Assembly: GCF_001427525.1 (NCBI RefSeq)
Contig: NZ_LMGU01000001.1
Coordinates: 1,707,788-1,771,787 of the forward strand
From: Microbacterium sp. Root61
GTDB taxonomy: Bacteria; Actinomycetota; Actinomycetes; Actinomycetales; Microbacteriaceae
Direction of reading: 5' to 3'
Length of the DNA: 64,000 nucleotides
Shown: positions 7,368 through 15,324 of the stretch, in pieces
Numbering within the stretch: the first letter of the stretch is position 1
Layout of the letters: every line of letters starts with the position of its first letter
Translations under genes and position numbers: made by a program
The notes under the pieces: model-generated
Seen by the model: the letters and a program-made list of their open reading frames with translations, nothing else
Databases searched by the model: none
What the model was told of the DNA's origin: nothing

Positions 7368-8581
7368 CGCACGACCTCCGATGCGGCGGGCACCGTGACG
7401 GTGACCGTGAACGCCTGCTTCTCCGCCCGGACATCCACTGTTCCGCCCGTCTCGCCGACACGGCGTCCGATGCCCTCGAGCCCGGAGCCGCCCGCCTCGC
7501 CGGGCGACACCTCGGCACCGGGGTCGTTCGCGATCTCAAGTCGCCATGACGCGCCCTCGCGGGTCAACGACAGGCGGGCCCACCGGCCACCACCGTGCTT
7601 GAGGATATTCGTGGTCGTCTCGCGGATGACCGGTCCGAGAACGGATGCGGGCGCCAGGTCGGCGTCCTCGGCCACGACCGCTTCGGCAGCAGTGCCTGCG
7701 GCGCGCAGGAGATCGACGGCGTTCGCGAGCTCGTCGCTCAAGGGCACCGAGCGGAAGCGGGTCGCGAGGTCGCGCGTCCCCTGGCGCGCGTCATCGACGC
7801 ACCGGCGGGCGATCTGGAGGTGGTCCAGCGCCGCCGCCGGGTCCTGTGCGAGGAGCCGTTCGGCCAGCTCGAGCTGCAGGGCGATGACCTGCAAGTGGTG
7901 CCCCTGCAGGTCGTGCACGTCTGTCGCGACGCGCAGCCGCTCCTGGGTCGCGCCGAGCCGTGCCTCCGCGGCCCGGGCCTGGTCGAGGGTGACGAGGACG
8001 TCCCACCACCACAGCGACAAGACAGACATCACCGGAAGGAAGGTCGAGTAGAAGCCGATGAGCCACCAGCTCGACTCAGCAGCCGCCGGGAGACTGAATC
8101 TTCCGTCGATGAACCACAACGCGCCGAGCAGGACGGTGGCGGCCAGTACCAATCGACCGCGGACACCGGGCGCCCAGTTGAGCAGGATCAGCATCTCGAC
8201 GACGGGCAGCACCGCCAGCAGCCACACACCGGCGAGGGAGCCGGCGACGACCCCGTACGTCGCGGCGACGAGGAGCGGCACGAGAGCACGCCGCCATCGC
8301 GCGAGGGGCGCAGCATCCGGTCGGTTCCGGTAGTCCCACAGCAGCGGCGCCATGGCTGCCACCCACACCAGCCCGCCCCCACCCACGATGAGGACGGACG
8401 CCACGCCCTCCCCCACCTCTGCGAGCACCAGCGCCCAGAGCAGCACGAGAATCGTCGCGAGGAAGAGGATGCCGCCCGCGGTGTACCACCAGGTCGCGGA
8501 GATCCCCCGCGTGAGGCGCACCGCGACGCGGGCATTCGCGGTCGCGTCGGCGTCAGAAATGGGTGCGATCTGAGTGGTCAC
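7364..8581 (-). CDS. DesK-like sensor histidine kinase
   Basis: This 405-aa kinase starts at GTG 8581. Residues ~30-180 hold five or six membrane helices. The HisKA_3 motif is VATDVHDLQGHHLQ, in which the phospho-accepting His of DVHDL is clear. The ATPase domain has ETTTNILKHGGG as N-box and GSGLEGIGRRVGETGG. The combination of short membrane sensor, HisKA_3 and HATPase_c is the DesK/LiaS-like class. It forms an operon with the response regulator and is divergent from a small multidrug-export gene, a plausible target. Confidence 0.92.
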   Translation of the reverse strand: MTTQIAPISDADATANARVAVRLTRGISATWWYTAGGILFLATILVLLWALVLAEVGEGVASVLIVGGGGLVWVAAMAPLLWDYRNRPDAAPLARWRRALVPLLVAATYGVVAGSLAGVWLLAVLPVVEMLILLNWAPGVRGRLVLAATVLLGALWFIDGRFSLPAAAESSWWLIGFYSTFLPVMSVLSLWWWDVLVTLDQARAAEARLGATQERLRVATDVHDLQGHHLQVIALQLELAERLLAQDPAAALDHLQIARRCVDDARQGTRDLATRFRSVPLSDELANAVDLLRAAGTAAEAVVAEDADLAPASVLGPVIRETTTNILKHGGGRWARLSLTREGASWRLEIANDPGAEVSPGEAGGSGLEGIGRRVGETGGTVDVRAEKQAFTVTVTVPAASEVVR

Positions 8582-8598
8582 CGGATCAACCCTAGGCG

Positions 8599-8614
8599 CG
8601 TGACATTAGTCACG
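8599..8614. promoter_or_regulatory. Palindromic operator candidate CGTGAC-N4-GTCACG
   Basis: A perfect 6+4+6 inverted repeat lies 18 bp upstream of the kinase GTG and 126 bp upstream of the export gene. Dyads of TGAC/GTCA type are common for NarL/DesR-type regulators, so autoregulation and control of the divergent gene are plausible. Confidence 0.45.
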
Positions 8615-8739
8615 GATGCGGCGTGCGAAGCACCCGGCAACAGGTGACACATGAACACTTCCTCGATGTCCTGCGAGCCGCTGGAATCGAAGCATCCCCG
8701 GACGAACTCCGATCCGGCGCTACCGACAGGAACACAGAC

Positions 8740-9288
8740 ATGAGCCTCATCGACAACTTCCAGGACCTCGTGGCGCAGGTGCCGGACCTCTTCCAGCCGC
8801 TCATCGTCGCCGCTGCCGGTGCGATTCCGTTCATCGAGGGCGAGGGCGCGGTCACGATCGGAATCATCGGCGGCATCAACCCGGTTGTCGCGGCGATCGC
8901 GGCGATCGTCGGCAACTTCGCGTGCGTCGCGGTGCTCGTGCTCCTCAGCTCCGGTGCACGTCAGGCCGTCGTGGCACGGTCCCGTGCACGTACGGTCGCC
9001 ATGGCCGGCGGAGGCTCGGGTCTGGAGTCCTCCGCGACGGATGCCGCGGCAGAGCTCGCCGCGGCATCCCCCCGCACGGCGAAGTTCCAGCGCGCGTTCG
9101 AGCGCTACGGCGTGCCGGGAGTCAGCCTGCTCGGCCCCCTGCTGCTCCCCACGCAGATCACCGCGACGATGCTCGCCGCCGCGGGGATCGGCAAGGTCCG
9201 CATCCTGATCTGGCAGGCGATCGCGATCATCGGCTGGACCACGGCGGTCGCCGTCATCGTCAGCGGCGTCGTCTACGCCGTCCGCTGA
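8740..9288 (+). CDS. Putative small multidrug export protein (PF06695-like)
   Basis: Starting at ATG 8740 gives 182 aa; a longer form begins at 8623 but its extra 39 residues are polar and unlike the family. The protein has hydrophobic segments at ~18-38 (with the family-like PFIEGEGAVTIG), 45-68, 125-150 and 155-180. PGVSLLGPLLLPTQ matches the conserved small multidrug-export core. It sits divergent from the DesK/DesR-like pair with a shared palindrome between them, so it may respond to the same membrane stress. Transport of drugs is only inferred from the family name. Confidence 0.75.
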   Translation: MSLIDNFQDLVAQVPDLFQPLIVAAAGAIPFIEGEGAVTIGIIGGINPVVAAIAAIVGNFACVAVLVLLSSGARQAVVARSRARTVAMAGGGSGLESSATDAAAELAAASPRTAKFQRAFERYGVPGVSLLGPLLLPTQITATMLAAAGIGKVRILIWQAIAIIGWTTAVAVIVSGVVYAVR

Positions 9289-9295
9289 CCCCGAC

Positions 9296-9318
9296 CGTGT
9301 CGGTCGAGCGCCGACACG
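9296..9318. terminator. Short terminator-like hairpin
   Basis: CGTGTCGG (9296-9303) and CCGACACG (9311-9318) pair perfectly with a 7-nt loop, 8 bp after the export-protein stop. Confidence 0.45.
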
Positions 9319-9327
9319 TCACACCGC

Positions 9328-9357
9328 GGGCATCCGCACGGCGACGTGCGGATGCCC
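9328..9357. terminator. Terminator hairpin between convergent genes
   Basis: GGGCATCCGCAC (9328-9339) pairs perfectly with GTGCGGATGCCC (9346-9357) around a 6-nt loop. It lies between the export gene and the convergent epoxide hydrolase gene and probably serves both. Confidence 0.65.
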
Positions 9358-9382
9358 GGTGTCGCGCGGATGCCCGGTTGTG

Positions 9383-10537
9383 TCAGCGGATGCCGCGGAA
9401 GAACGTGCGCAGGTCGCCGACGAGCAGATCCGGAGCTTCCATCGCAGGGAAGTGGCCGCCGCGGTCGAACTCGGACCAGTGCACGACGTTGTTGTCGCGC
9501 TCGGCGATGCGACGGATTCCGACGTCGCCGGGGAAGACGGCGACGCCCGATGGGACCTCGGATCGCTCCGCCGCCTGCCCCCAGCTCACCTGCCCCTCGC
9601 GATACAGCCGAGCCGCCGAAGTCGCCGTGTTCGTGAGCCAGTACACGCTGACGTTCGTGAGCAGCTGGTCGATGTCGACCGCATCCTCGGGGAGCTCCGC
9701 CGCGGGATCGGTCCACTCCTTGAACTTCTCCACGATCCAGGCGAGCTGCCCGGCAGGCGAGTCGGCCAGCCCGAAGCCGAGGGTCTGCGGACGGGTGGAC
9801 TGGATCATCGCGTAGCCCACGCCATCCTGCATCTGGCGCCGCATGCCGGCGAGCCGAGCCTGCTCCGCATCGGTCAGTCCTTCGAGTTCGGCCGGGTCTC
9901 CCGACGGGAAACCGAGGCTGCCGTTGACGTGCACGCCGACGACATGCTCCGCATCGATGCAGCCGACCATGGGCGAGATCACCGCACCGGTGTCGGTGCC
10001 GTGCGCGCCGTAGCGCTCATAGCCGAGCCGGGCCATCAGCTGCACCCACGCCCGCGCGATCCGCGCCATGTCCCATCCGCGCTCGTGGGTCGGCCCGGAG
10101 AACCCGAATCCCGGCATCGACGGCACGATCACGTCGAACGCATCCGCGGGGTCGCCTCCGTGCGCGCGCGGATCGGTGAGGGGTCCGATGACTCTCAGGA
10201 ACTCGACGACGGAGCCCGGCCATCCGTGGGTCATCAGCAGCGGCAGCGCGTTGGGCTCGGGTGAGCGCACGTGCAGGAAGTGGATGTTCTGCCCGTCGAT
10301 CGTGGTCGTGAACTGCGGGAAGCGGTTGAGCTGCGTTTCGCTCGCCCGCCAGTCGTAGGAGTCGCGCCAGTACTCGGCCAGACCCCGCAGGTAGGTGGTC
10401 GGCACGCCGTAGCTCCACCCGACGCCGGGCAGCTCATCCGGCCAGCGGGTGCGCGCCAGACGGAGGTTCAAATCGTCCAGGTCGGCCTCGGCGACATCGA
10501 TGCGGAACGGCAGTATCTCGGTGCTCGTGGTGTCCAT
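9383..10537 (-). CDS. Epoxide hydrolase (EHN domain + alpha/beta hydrolase)
   Basis: This is a 384-aa protein. Residues ~5-110 match the epoxide-hydrolase N-terminal lid ([18 protein letters not shown]). The alpha/beta-hydrolase core has the oxyanion motif HGWPG (104-108), the nucleophile Asp182 in AHGTDTGA, and the catalytic His362 in [15 protein letters not shown]. An Asp nucleophile rather than Ser supports epoxide hydrolysis to diols through an alkyl-enzyme ester. Most family members read GGDWG at the nucleophile; here it is GTDTG. It is probably soluble, with no signal peptide. Its natural substrate is unknown; xenobiotic or lipid epoxides are typical. Confidence 0.9.
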   Translation of the reverse strand: MDTTSTEILPFRIDVAEADLDDLNLRLARTRWPDELPGVGWSYGVPTTYLRGLAEYWRDSYDWRASETQLNRFPQFTTTIDGQNIHFLHVRSPEPNALPLLMTHGWPGSVVEFLRVIGPLTDPRAHGGDPADAFDVIVPSMPGFGFSGPTHERGWDMARIARAWVQLMARLGYERYGAHGTDTGAVISPMVGCIDAEHVVGVHVNGSLGFPSGDPAELEGLTDAEQARLAGMRRQMQDGVGYAMIQSTRPQTLGFGLADSPAGQLAWIVEKFKEWTDPAAELPEDAVDIDQLLTNVSVYWLTNTATSAARLYREGQVSWGQAAERSEVPSGVAVFPGDVGIRRIAERDNNVVHWSEFDRGGHFPAMEAPDLLVGDLRTFFRGIR

Positions 10538-10682
10538 GGAGCGACGCTATCCACGCTTGCGGACAGTTTCGGTCCGCAATGAAATCCGCGTCCCGCATCC
10601 GTTTCCGCCCCCGGCTCGGTACGCTCGCCTGTGGCGCACCTGCACCGGCGCGCCCGTTCGACGAGAGATGCAGGAACCCGAG

Positions 10683-11534
10683 ATGCCCCCGGAAAGCCGA
10701 CCCCACCGCCTGCAGACGGTGTCGACGAGGAGCGCCACGTTCCAGTACTGGCAGACCCTCATCAGCAACCGCACGAAGCGCAACCGTGCCGGCGAAATGA
10801 TCGTGCAGGGTGTGCGTCCGATCACGCTCGTCCTGAACTCGTCGCTGACCGTGCGGGCCGTGCTGATGTCGAAGGCGGAGAGCCGTTCGCGCTGGGCCTC
10901 CGAGACGATCACCACCCTGGAGAGGGCCGGGGCGGCGCAGTACGTCCTCACCCCCGAGCTGATGCGTGAGCTCGGCGAGAAGGATGAGGAGACCCCCGAG
11001 CTGCTGCTGGTGGTCGCCATCCCCGCAGACGACCTGTCGCGCCTGCCTCTCCCCACCGATGCGCTGTTCGTCGCCCTCGACCGGCCGACCTCCCCCGGCA
11101 ACGTCGGCTCGATCGTGCGCTCGGTCGACGCGCTCGGCGGTCAGGGCGTGCTCGTCACCGGACACGCCGCCGACCCCTACGACCCGAAGGCGCTGCGCGC
11201 CTCCACCGGCTCGACGATCATGACGCCGACTGTGCGACTGCCCGGCGTGCAGGCGGTGCTCGACTGGGTGGCGGAGACGCGCGCGAGCGGCATCGACATC
11301 CAGATCGTCGGAACCGATGAGCACGGCACGCACGACGTGTGGGATGTGGACTTCACTCGCCCGACGCTGATCGTCACCGGCAACGAGCACTCCGGAATGT
11401 CCGCGGCCTGGCGCGAGGCCTGCGATGTGCTCACCCGCATCCCGATGGTCGGGCACGCGTCTTCGCTCAACGCCGCGAACGCGACGGCCGTGATCCTGTA
11501 CGAAGCCGTGCGCCAGCGGGCTGCGGGAAAGTAG
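10683..11534 (+). CDS. SpoU/TrmH-family RNA 2'-O-methyltransferase
   Basis: I chose ATG 10683 (283 aa) because AGGA lies 7-10 nt upstream; further upstream the frame overlaps the divergent epoxide hydrolase gene. An N-terminal RNA-binding-like part (RSATFQYWQTLISNRTKR) precedes the SPOUT knot. All three SpoU motifs are present: motif 1 TSPGNVGSIVRS, motif 2 LIVTGNEHSGMS, motif 3 IPMVGHASSLNAANATAVILY. The enzyme should use S-adenosylmethionine to methylate a ribose 2'-OH in rRNA or tRNA. The exact target cannot be read from the sequence. Confidence 0.88.
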   Translation: MPPESRPHRLQTVSTRSATFQYWQTLISNRTKRNRAGEMIVQGVRPITLVLNSSLTVRAVLMSKAESRSRWASETITTLERAGAAQYVLTPELMRELGEKDEETPELLLVVAIPADDLSRLPLPTDALFVALDRPTSPGNVGSIVRSVDALGGQGVLVTGHAADPYDPKALRASTGSTIMTPTVRLPGVQAVLDWVAETRASGIDIQIVGTDEHGTHDVWDVDFTRPTLIVTGNEHSGMSAAWREACDVLTRIPMVGHASSLNAANATAVILYEAVRQRAAGK

Positions 11535-11537
11535 CGG

Positions 11538-11636
11538 TCAGCCGGCGAGGAAGTCCCGCACGACGGCTTCGAATTCGGGATGGTCCTGCGGGCGATGCTC
11601 GTGACCGCTGAGCCGGCGGTGCGTCGCACCGTGGGC
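11538..11636 (-). pseudogene. Possible C-terminal remnant of an alpha/beta hydrolase
   Basis: On the minus strand this stretch reads RAHGATHRRLSGHEHRPQ, continues DHPEFEAVVRDFLAG and stops. That looks like the catalytic-histidine end of a small alpha/beta hydrolase (GATHR... then a closing helix). No matching body lies upstream: the TetR gene occupies that side in another frame, 38 bp away. It could be the leftover 3' end of a deleted gene, or a chance open stretch. Confidence 0.3.
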
Positions 11637-11674
11637 GCGTCGATCAGAACCCGAAGAGAGGTCCCCCGTGTCTT

Positions 11675-12328
11675 CTACCGGTCGGCTCCTGTGAGCGCGA
11701 ACCCATCCAGAAGCGCGTCCAACCCGAAGGCGAAGCCGTCCGGCTGCGATGCCTCGGAGTCCATGGCGAAGTGCTGCGCGGCATGTGCCTGGAGGAACGG
11801 TCGGGACTCCAGCATCCGCGCGATCTCGTCCGCATCCGGCATGACATCGGGCGCCGCGAACTCGCTCGCCTGCCACGAGTAGCCGTACACGTACCCGTCG
11901 ATCGCGTGCAGCGCGTGGAAGGAGACGTCGGGCGCGAGCCCGCCGGTGTGCAAGTGAGTGAGCGTGGCTTCGATGACCGCCAGGCGAGCGGTGCCCCCGT
12001 TGCCCGGGAGTGATAGAGCGAAGAACCAGGGATGTGCGCGAAGCGCCCGGGACGCGGAGCCGCACAGCCGGTGCAGGGCGGGTCGCCAGGCGGCCTCGTC
12101 CAGGGCGAGATCGACGGAGTCCCAGATGCGGCCGACCATGGCCGTCTGCAGGTCGTTCTTGTCGGCGACGTGGTTGTACAGCGACATCGCCTCTACCTCC
12201 ATCGCGGCGGCGAGACGGCGCATCGACATGGCGCCCAGCCCCTCACGGTCGGCGACCTCGATCGCCGCGTCGACGATCAGTTCGCGGCTCAGCCGGTTTC
12301 TGGCGATGTGATCACTCCCTTGCTTCAC
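11675..12328 (-). CDS. TetR-family transcriptional repressor
   Basis: This 217-aa protein starts at GTG 12328. The N-terminal HTH (residues ~15-60) reads LSRELIVDAAIEVADREG, then MRRLAAAMEVEAMSLYNHVADKNDL, typical of TetR with the TetR_C_1-type ligand domain behind it. It is transcribed away from a zinc-type oxidoreductase gene. Two near-identical palindromes occupy the 56-bp gap, one of them overlapping its own start codon, so it likely represses both genes until an effector, perhaps a substrate of the oxidoreductase, binds. Confidence 0.9.
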   Translation of the reverse strand: MKQGSDHIARNRLSRELIVDAAIEVADREGLGAMSMRRLAAAMEVEAMSLYNHVADKNDLQTAMVGRIWDSVDLALDEAAWRPALHRLCGSASRALRAHPWFFALSLPGNGGTARLAVIEATLTHLHTGGLAPDVSFHALHAIDGYVYGYSWQASEFAAPDVMPDADEIARMLESRPFLQAHAAQHFAMDSEASQPDGFAFGLDALLDGFALTGADR

Positions 12329-12373
12329 TTACATCGTAAGTATAGTCTGAGCGTCGAAACTTACGTCGTAAAC
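12320..12373 (+). promoter_or_regulatory. Dual TetR operators and oxidoreductase promoter
   Basis: Operator 1, ACTTAC-ATC-GTAAGT (12327-12341), is a perfect palindrome. Operator 2, ACTTAC-GTC-GTAAAC (12359-12373), has one mismatch. Their centres are 32 bp apart, about three helical turns. TTGCTT (12320-12325) and TATAGT (12341-12346) could be -35/-10 of the oxidoreductase promoter with operator 1 lying in the spacer; the 15-bp spacing is short. Confidence 0.7.
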
Positions 12374-12384
12374 CTGGAGTCCTC

Positions 12385-13371
12385 ATGCGCGCAGTCGTCT
12401 TCGACCGATACACCGACCTCACCGGGCTGGAGCTGCGTGACGTCGCCGGTCCCACGCCTGCGCCGGGCGAGGTCGTCATCGAGGTGGCCGCCGCCGGACT
12501 GAACCCGTTCGACTGGCACATGTATCGCGGCGAACCGTGGATCATGCGAGCATCCGAAGGCTGGCGGGTACGCTCCCCGCGCGTCGTCGGCGCGGACGTC
12601 GCCGGCACTGTGACCCGCGTGGGAGAGGGCGTCAGTCGGCTCGCGATCGGCGATCGAGTGTTCGGCTCGATCGGCTTCGGCGCTCTCGCCGAGCAGGCTG
12701 TCACGGACGTGCGGGGCCTGGCACGCATCGACGACTCCGTCTCGGCCCTCGACGCCGCCGCCACTCCGATGGCCGGCTTGACCGCATTGCAGGCGCTTCG
12801 CGACGCGGCAGCGATGGCCGAGGGCGAGCGGGTGCTCGTCTGGGGCGCTTCCGGCGGCGTCGGGCACTTCGCTGTGCAGATCGCGCGAGCGCTCGGTGCG
12901 GGCCGCGTCGACGCCGTCGCGTCCGCAGAGCGGGCGGACTTCCTGCTCTGCCTGGGAGCAGATCGAGTACACGACCGCAGTCGCGAAGTCCCGGCATCCG
13001 CCGGTCCGTACGACGTCGTCATCGACACGGTCGGCACGCAGTCGGTGCCACAGCTGCGGCCGCTGCTCGCGCCCGGCGCACGGGTCGTCACGGTCGGGTC
13101 GCTCTCGCGGGAACGGCTGCTGGGGCCCGCGACGAAGCTCCTGTCCCGCACAGTCGCCGGTGCTGTTCACCGTGTCACCACGAAGGGGATGTTCGCCGCA
13201 GTCCGAGCTGCGGATCTCGACACGCTCGCGCGCTGGCTCTCGGACGGAACGATCCGCCCCGAGATCGAGCAGGTCTACTCGTTCGCGCAGTTCGCGGATG
13301 CCCTCGCGACACTGGAGCGGGGCCACGTGCGCGGAAAACTGGTCGTCGAGATCGGCGGCGACGAGCGGTGA
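12385..13371 (+). CDS. Zinc-independent MDR-family NAD(P)-dependent oxidoreductase
   Basis: This is a 328-aa medium-chain dehydrogenase/reductase. The GroES-like domain (1-~125) contains AAGLNPFDWHMYRG and lacks the cysteine cluster of structural zinc. The Rossmann domain has the nucleotide motif GASGGVGHFAVQIARALGA. This is the quinone-oxidoreductase/zeta-crystallin branch, which reduces quinones or enones with NAD(P)H. It is controlled by the divergent TetR through the two palindromes. The induced substrate is probably an electrophile or quinone. Confidence 0.88.
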   Translation: MRAVVFDRYTDLTGLELRDVAGPTPAPGEVVIEVAAAGLNPFDWHMYRGEPWIMRASEGWRVRSPRVVGADVAGTVTRVGEGVSRLAIGDRVFGSIGFGALAEQAVTDVRGLARIDDSVSALDAAATPMAGLTALQALRDAAAMAEGERVLVWGASGGVGHFAVQIARALGAGRVDAVASAERADFLLCLGADRVHDRSREVPASAGPYDVVIDTVGTQSVPQLRPLLAPGARVVTVGSLSRERLLGPATKLLSRTVAGAVHRVTTKGMFAAVRAADLDTLARWLSDGTIRPEIEQVYSFAQFADALATLERGHVRGKLVVEIGGDER

Positions 13372-13400
13372 TCGCTGCTTTGTCGCAGGAAATCACAAAA

Positions 13401-13445
13401 AGATAACGGCAGACTCTTCCCTCCGTTACCTTTCCGTTATATGGT
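13401..13445 (+). promoter_or_regulatory. Promoter of element B with MtrA-like direct repeats
   Basis: TTCCCT (13417-13422), a 17-bp spacer and TATGGT (13440-13445) match the layout of element A exactly. CCGTTA occurs at 13423 and 13434, 11 bp apart. AGATAACGG (13401-13409) is the near-inverse of CCGTTACCT. The -35 box is weaker than in element A, so output may depend more on an activator. Confidence 0.55.
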
Positions 13446-13451
13446 TCTCGA

Positions 13452-13548
13452 AGGCAGTTGTTTTGCTGTGACAGCTGCTGACATGTGATTGCAGGACACT
13501 CTTGGTGCAGGGACAAGGGCCGGTCGGAAGCCTCTCCGACCGGCCCTT
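13452..13548 (+). ncRNA. Candidate small/leader RNA, element B
   Basis: This is the second copy of the element at 4935-5025, in the same orientation. Its predicted length is ~97 nt. Nucleotides 13499-13548 are identical to 4976-5025; upstream the copies share CAGCTGC, GACATGTGA and TTTGCTGTG while other positions differ. The terminator loop and the GGTGCAGGGACAA segment are conserved. The next gene starts 143 nt later, which favours an independent small RNA over an attenuated leader here. There is no open reading frame longer than the ATG-TGA dicodon conserved in both copies. Confidence 0.5.
13515..13548 (+). terminator. Terminator of element B
   Basis: The same perfect 13-bp stem as in element A: 13515-13527 pairs with 13536-13548, with an 8-nt loop. 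Confidence 0.75.
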
Positions 13549-13618
13549 ACTCTGTCTCCGGCGCTGGCGATCCGTCGCCCGGGTCGTTGATTCCTCCCCA
13601 CGCGCTCGCAGGTTGCGC

Positions 13619-13627
13619 TTATCCACA
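13619..13627 (+). other. Perfect DnaA-box sequence
   Basis: TTATCCACA, the consensus DnaA box, lies 65 bp upstream of the DUF222-HNH start. It is a single box with no AT-rich region or further boxes nearby, so it is not an origin. It may be coincidental or may link expression to DnaA. Confidence 0.35.
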
Positions 13628-13691
13628 GGTATTACTATCTGACCTGGGTTTTGTTGGGCAGAATGTCGGAGCCCCTCGGCAGAATTGTCGT

Positions 13692-15155
13692 ATGCAGATC
13701 GCACCCGACGCCCTCATCGAGCAGCTCTCGCGGCTCGATGCCGAGCTCGGCGCGCTGCTGACTCCGACCCTGGCTGCCGATGCTCCGCGCGCGATGACGG
13801 ATGCGGCGGCAATCGCCCTCACCCGCATCTCCGAGTCGCTCGGTCGGCGGGCGGATGCTCTTCGCGTCGCCGTCGCCGCGGAACTCGACGACCGCTCGCG
13901 GTCCGAACGCGGGGAAGCGCGACTGAGCGCCCAGCTGGGGTGCGCCTCCAGTGCCGAACTCATCGCTCGCCTCGCAGGGGTCACGACGTCCACCGCCCGA
14001 GACCGCATCCGTGCCGCCGGCATCATCTCGACCTCGACGGGGCTGACCGGCGACACCCTCCCGGCACCGTTCCCGGCGATCCGCGCCGCCTTCACCGAGG
14101 GGCGGATCGGACTCGACACCGTCGCCGCGATCGCCGGCGCCCTCGGCCCGCTCGCCGCGCGCTGTCATCCGCACGCACTCGCTGCCGCCGAGACCGAGCT
14201 CGTCGAGGCCGCCGCCGGCACGGGCGAAGGCATGGCACCGCCGTGCACCCCCGACGAAACGCGGATGCAGGCGAAGGTCTGGGCGCTCGTCCTCGACCCC
14301 GACGGCACCCTCCCTGACTACGAACGCGCCATGCGACGTCGCGCGCTGACGCTCGGTCGCACCCGAGACGGCCTCATCCCGATTCACGGCGCGCTGCTGC
14401 CCGACGTCGCCGAACAACTCTCACGCCTGTTCGATGCCCACCTCTCGCCGCGCGTCGATGACCGCACGCCAGATCCCCTCGGCGTAGGCGCCGCGCGCGG
14501 GCCGCATTTCGAGATCCGGGACGACCCGGGATGCGTCGTTCCACACGATCAGCGGTCGCGCGCGCAGAAGCAGCACGACGTCTTGGCGAGCATGCTCGGC
14601 GTCGCCGCACGCGCCGCCGACTCCCCCAGCGTCGGCGGTGCGCCGCCGACGCTGCTCGTCACGATCGCTGCGAGCGACTTGGAGGAGGAGAACGGCGTCG
14701 CGTACATCGATGGCACTGAGACGACCCTGCCCTCGTTCGTGGCGCGACACATCGCATGCTGCGGAGGTATCCAGCGGCTGGTCTTCGGCGACGACGGGCG
14801 GATCCTCGAGCTCGGTGGCCCGCAGCGGGTCTTCTCCGCGGCGCAGCGTCGTGCGATCACCGCGCGCGACGGCGGCTGTGTCATCGCCGGCTGCGGCGTG
14901 CCCGCCTCCTGGTGCGAGATCCACCACGTCACCGAGCACTCCCGCCACGGGCCGACGCACACCGACAACGGCGTGACCCTCTGCTGGTACCACCACCGAA
15001 CACTGGAAACGAACGGATGGCGCGTGCGCATGGTCGACGGAGTTCCCGAGACCAAGGCGCCGCACTACATCGATCCGTACGGGATGTGGCGCCCGGTCCG
15101 CGGCTCACTCGGCCGCGAACGGGAACGCCTCCGAAGACGCCGATCAACGGGGTGA
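13692..15155 (+). CDS. DUF222 / HNH endonuclease signature protein (13E12-like)
   Basis: ATG 13692 gives 487 aa. The N-terminal two thirds is a helical DUF222 region (LSQLGCASSAELIARLAGV-like segments rich in Ala, Arg and Leu). The C-terminus is an HNH domain: ARDGGCVIAGCGVPASWCE, IHHV, then DNGVTLCWYHH. Cys residues flanking the core suggest structural zinc. The family is multi-copy in actinobacteria and includes the REP13E12 repeats of Mycobacterium; its role is unproven and may involve DNA cleavage or mobile elements. I see no ribosome site before the ATG, so the mRNA may be leaderless. Confidence 0.85.
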   Translation: MQIAPDALIEQLSRLDAELGALLTPTLAADAPRAMTDAAAIALTRISESLGRRADALRVAVAAELDDRSRSERGEARLSAQLGCASSAELIARLAGVTTSTARDRIRAAGIISTSTGLTGDTLPAPFPAIRAAFTEGRIGLDTVAAIAGALGPLAARCHPHALAAAETELVEAAAGTGEGMAPPCTPDETRMQAKVWALVLDPDGTLPDYERAMRRRALTLGRTRDGLIPIHGALLPDVAEQLSRLFDAHLSPRVDDRTPDPLGVGAARGPHFEIRDDPGCVVPHDQRSRAQKQHDVLASMLGVAARAADSPSVGGAPPTLLVTIAASDLEEENGVAYIDGTETTLPSFVARHIACCGGIQRLVFGDDGRILELGGPQRVFSAAQRRAITARDGGCVIAGCGVPASWCEIHHVTEHSRHGPTHTDNGVTLCWYHHRTLETNGWRVRMVDGVPETKAPHYIDPYGMWRPVRGSLGRERERLRRRRSTG

Positions 15156-15264
15156 CGTGGGAAGGGTGAGCGGGGCAGGCGCCGTGAGGCGTGCGCGGAG
15201 GTCGAGCCCCATGCGTGGCGGTGCGTAGAGGCCGGCATGAGCGAGCGGGGCTCCACCCAGCCGG

Positions 15265-15300
15265 CCAAAACCAACACCAACGCCAACGCCAACGCCAACC
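15265..15300 (+). repeat. Hexanucleotide tandem repeat (CCAACG-type)
   Basis: Six consecutive 6-bp units fit CCAANN: CCAAAA, CCAACA, three exact CCAACG and CCAACC. It lies in the 169-bp gap between two convergent genes and is not inside a convincing coding frame. Repeat number could vary between strains. Confidence 0.7.
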
Positions 15301-15324
15301 GGCAGGGTCAGCGCGCGCGAGCCG

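Noticed and set aside
4885..13548. Insertion of a mobile element explaining the two RNA-like copies
   Set aside because: The copies have no terminal inverted repeats or target duplications, flank different genes, and keep promoter and terminator rather than ends. Not fully excluded.
13619..13627. Replication origin suggested by a DnaA box
   Set aside because: Only one box, no AT-rich unwinding region, no dnaA/dnaN/parAB genes nearby.
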